Below are positions 12,398-14,000 of a stretch of 14,000 nt of DNA, one piece after another. Numbering within the stretch: the stretch's first letter is position 1; every line of letters starts with the position of its first letter. The notes beneath the pieces are model-generated. The model did no database searches. It was given only the letters and a program-made list of their open reading frames with translations, and had not been told where the DNA came from. Origin of the DNA: Dehalococcoidia bacterium (GTDB lineage Bacteria > Chloroflexota > Dehalococcoidia > UBA1151 > UBA1328); the NCBI GenBank assembly GCA_030745955.1, contig JASLNQ010000030.1, positions 1 through 14,000 on the forward strand, given 5' to 3'. A program made the translations under genes and the position numbers.

Positions 12398-14000
12398 TTA
12401 CTTACCCGATGGTTTGGTACCGCCCTTGGTATCGCCGCCACCGCCGCCATCGTCCCCGCTGCCTCCACATTTGAGGTCACCCGGGTTGACGGCACAAAAC
12501 GCGTCCATGTCGACATCGCCTCTTGAACCTGCGTCAGCGTCGCCCTTATCGACCTCTTCTTCCCCGTCCTTGGTACCGCCGTCACTGCCACACCTCGAAT
12601 CGGTCGGGTTGTCGATGCAGTACGCATCTTTTTCTTCATCGTCGCCCGATTCGCCATCCTTTGTCCCGGGCGTCCCCTTGCCATCGTCGGCTCCGCCACC
12701 GCAGTGTGAATCTTCCGGATACGTCTGGCAGAACTCGGCCTTGCGCGCTTCCATGGCGCTGTCCGAATCCCTGTCCTCGGTCTTGTCCCGGTCCGATTTC
12801 TCTCCGTCGTCATCATCCGTACTGCATTCCGCCTCGATTAGCGCTCTTTCGTCGGCGGTCATTTGCCGGAAGCTGCCCAGGACTCCGACGATGCAATCGA
12901 CGACTTCCTGGGGCGGCGCGTCGCCTTTCGTATCCTCTCGTTTCTCCGGAATGTAGTCGGTATCGTCCTCGCCCGGATCGCCACCGAGGCAGTCATCCGT
13001 CACTTTCTGGATCTCCTCAGCCGACAGGCCCACCTGGCCCGTTACGTCGTGACCGAGGAGCTGCGAAGCGCAGTCCAGGATCTCGAGCTCCGAGTCGGCG
13101 ACAGCCTGCTTACGAATAGCTGCGACCGGGTCGGCGGCGGCCTTTTCGGCCGCATCCCTGATCTTCTCGTCGGCCTTCTCGGCTGCATCACGCACGCTCT
13201 TGTCGTCGTGCTTTTTGGCTTCCTCCACGCGGTCCTGGGCAGCGTCGCGCCGGTCCTGCGCGAGCTTGTCGATCAGCCCGCTCGCACCGGTGTCCCCATC
13301 GTCGAATTTCTTTTGCGCAAACTCCTCCAACCGATTATTCAGAACATCGGTGTCGAAAAGAACCTCGGGTTTTTCGCCCCGCCTGTTCGAATCGCTGCGG
13401 TGGGTCAGGACCACGACCTCGTCACCTTCGCTGAACTGGCCCACCTCGTCCTTGATGACCGAACTCCCCGCCTTATCGTCGGAAGGCCCCAGGTTCACCG
13501 TGTTGCCATCGACCGGCTTGGCGATCAGGACCCGGTCGTGTTTTCGAGTGGCGGTGCCGGGTATCGGCGAGATTTTCAGCGCGATGGCGTCGCCTGAAAG
13601 CACGTCCCGGTCGGCGATGACAACAACTTTCGACCCGGCCGTGTACGACTCGGCATCGAGTGCCGGCGCGATCTCGGTAGACGCCGGATCCATGTGAATT
13701 CTCACCGCACCCATGTCGGTCAATACCTGTATGGTCCCGCCACTCATGTTGAGCAGCTTTCCGATCACGGCATTCCCGGAGGCCGTCCCGGTTTGCTCGC
13801 GCAGTGAGAGATTTGGATCGACGACGGTGAGTTGAACGATATTTGAATATGCTTCGGTACCCGCGGCATCGATGGTCCTGACCTGGTAACTCCAGGTGCC
13901 CGGCACCGGATTCATTACTTCGAGGTTACTGCTCTCAAAAGGCAGACCGAGCGGAACCCTGCCCCCCCCGCTGTCCATGACAAAAAACTGGTATTGGATC
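12398..14000 (-). CDS. Large secreted protein with FN3-like, DUF5666-like and Cys-pair repeat regions (5' partial)
   Basis: The frame is open from the right edge through ATG 13978 to TAA 12400-12398, so the N-terminus lies beyond the window (residue 1 below is that ATG). The end of an FN3-like domain is seen (GTWSYQVRTIDAAGTEAYSNIVQLTV, about 27-52). Beta-rich segments follow (GGTIQVLTDMGAVRIHMD, 80-97, then to about 195), reminiscent of DUF5666. A charged helical region (about 215-290) probably forms a coiled coil. Two helical Cys-pair units (C303/C330, C362/C385) and three shorter C-x8-C units (C417/C426, C454/C463, C495/C504) lie in Asp/Gly/Lys-rich linkers. The tail ends GGTKPSGK. A cell-surface structural or binding role is likely; the family is not recognised. 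Confidence 0.7.
   Translation of the reverse strand, partial: IQYQFFVMDSGGGRVPLGLPFESSNLEVMNPVPGTWSYQVRTIDAAGTEAYSNIVQLTVVDPNLSLREQTGTASGNAVIGKLLNMSGGTIQVLTDMGAVRIHMDPASTEIAPALDAESYTAGSKVVVIADRDVLSGDAIALKISPIPGTATRKHDRVLIAKPVDGNTVNLGPSDDKAGSSVIKDEVGQFSEGDEVVVLTHRSDSNRRGEKPEVLFDTDVLNNRLEEFAQKKFDDGDTGASGLIDKLAQDRRDAAQDRVEEAKKHDDKSVRDAAEKADEKIRDAAEKAAADPVAAIRKQAVADSELEILDCASQLLGHDVTGQVGLSAEEIQKVTDDCLGGDPGEDDTDYIPEKREDTKGDAPPQEVVDCIVGVLGSFRQMTADERALIEAECSTDDDDGEKSDRDKTEDRDSDSAMEARKAEFCQTYPEDSHCGGGADDGKGTPGTKDGESGDDEEKDAYCIDNPTDSRCGSDGGTKDGEEEVDKGDADAGSRGDVDMDAFCAVNPGDLKCGGSGDDGGGGGDTKGGTKPSGK

Noticed and set aside
12863..13597. Plus-strand frame of 244 codons opposite the Cys-repeat protein
   Set aside because: Antisense shadow in a GC-rich gene; the minus-strand frame has clear repeats and coiled-coil composition.

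Overview
The window comes from a high-G+C bacterium (about 60-65% in the coding parts sampled by hand) that uses GTG and TTG starts freely. A giant CopC-CopD-cytochrome c fusion, a PII/Amt pair and a Cys-repeat secreted protein together suggest a Chloroflexota (Dehalococcoidia/SAR202-like) or actinobacterial genome. This placement is inference, because there is no rRNA or other phylogenetic marker here. No tRNA, rRNA or CRISPR array was seen.

Layout. (1) 1-174 is the C-terminal end of a plus-strand gene with a thrombospondin type-3-like repeat, followed by a possible terminator. (2) 175-916 is gene-poor, with one small minus-strand gene for a 49-aa secreted or membrane peptide. (3) 917-1798 is a broken IS6-family transposase; recognisable sequence stops just after the catalytic Glu and the frame runs into the end of the next gene. 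(4) 1747-3551, minus strand, holds a GNAT acetyltransferase and an HpcH/HpaI-family aldolase. (5) 3552-3956 is a 405-bp regulatory gap leading into amt (3957-5306), a stand-alone OmpR/PhoB-type winged-helix protein (5445-5750) and glnK (5796-6137). This nitrogen cluster carries an extra DNA-binding protein between transporter and PII protein. (6) 6222-8030, minus strand, is a ThDP-dependent enzyme of the acetolactate-synthase type. (7) 8154-12320, plus strand, is a four-gene copper/membrane cluster: a His-rich single-span protein, a secreted cupredoxin-like protein with a predicted N-terminal His after cleavage, a small basic-tailed membrane protein, and an 801-aa CopC-CopD-extracytoplasmic beta domain-cytochrome c fusion. 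(8) 12398-14000, minus strand, is the C-terminal part of a large secreted protein with an FN3-like segment, a DUF5666-like beta region, a charged coiled coil and two kinds of cysteine-pair repeat.

How the genes work together. amt and glnK form the standard ammonium uptake and sensing pair, and the winged-helix protein is a candidate dedicated regulator. The copper cluster encodes four exported or membrane proteins with no cytoplasmic enzyme. Its last member joins copper binding (CopC), copper translocation (CopD) and a haem c domain in one chain, suggesting that copper handling is tied to respiration, perhaps to cytochrome oxidase assembly. The aldolase, GNAT and ThDP enzyme are metabolic genes without an obvious shared pathway.

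The strongest candidates for something undescribed are the copper cluster with its paired hairpins in the leader, the amt-wHTH-glnK arrangement, and the Cys-repeat protein.
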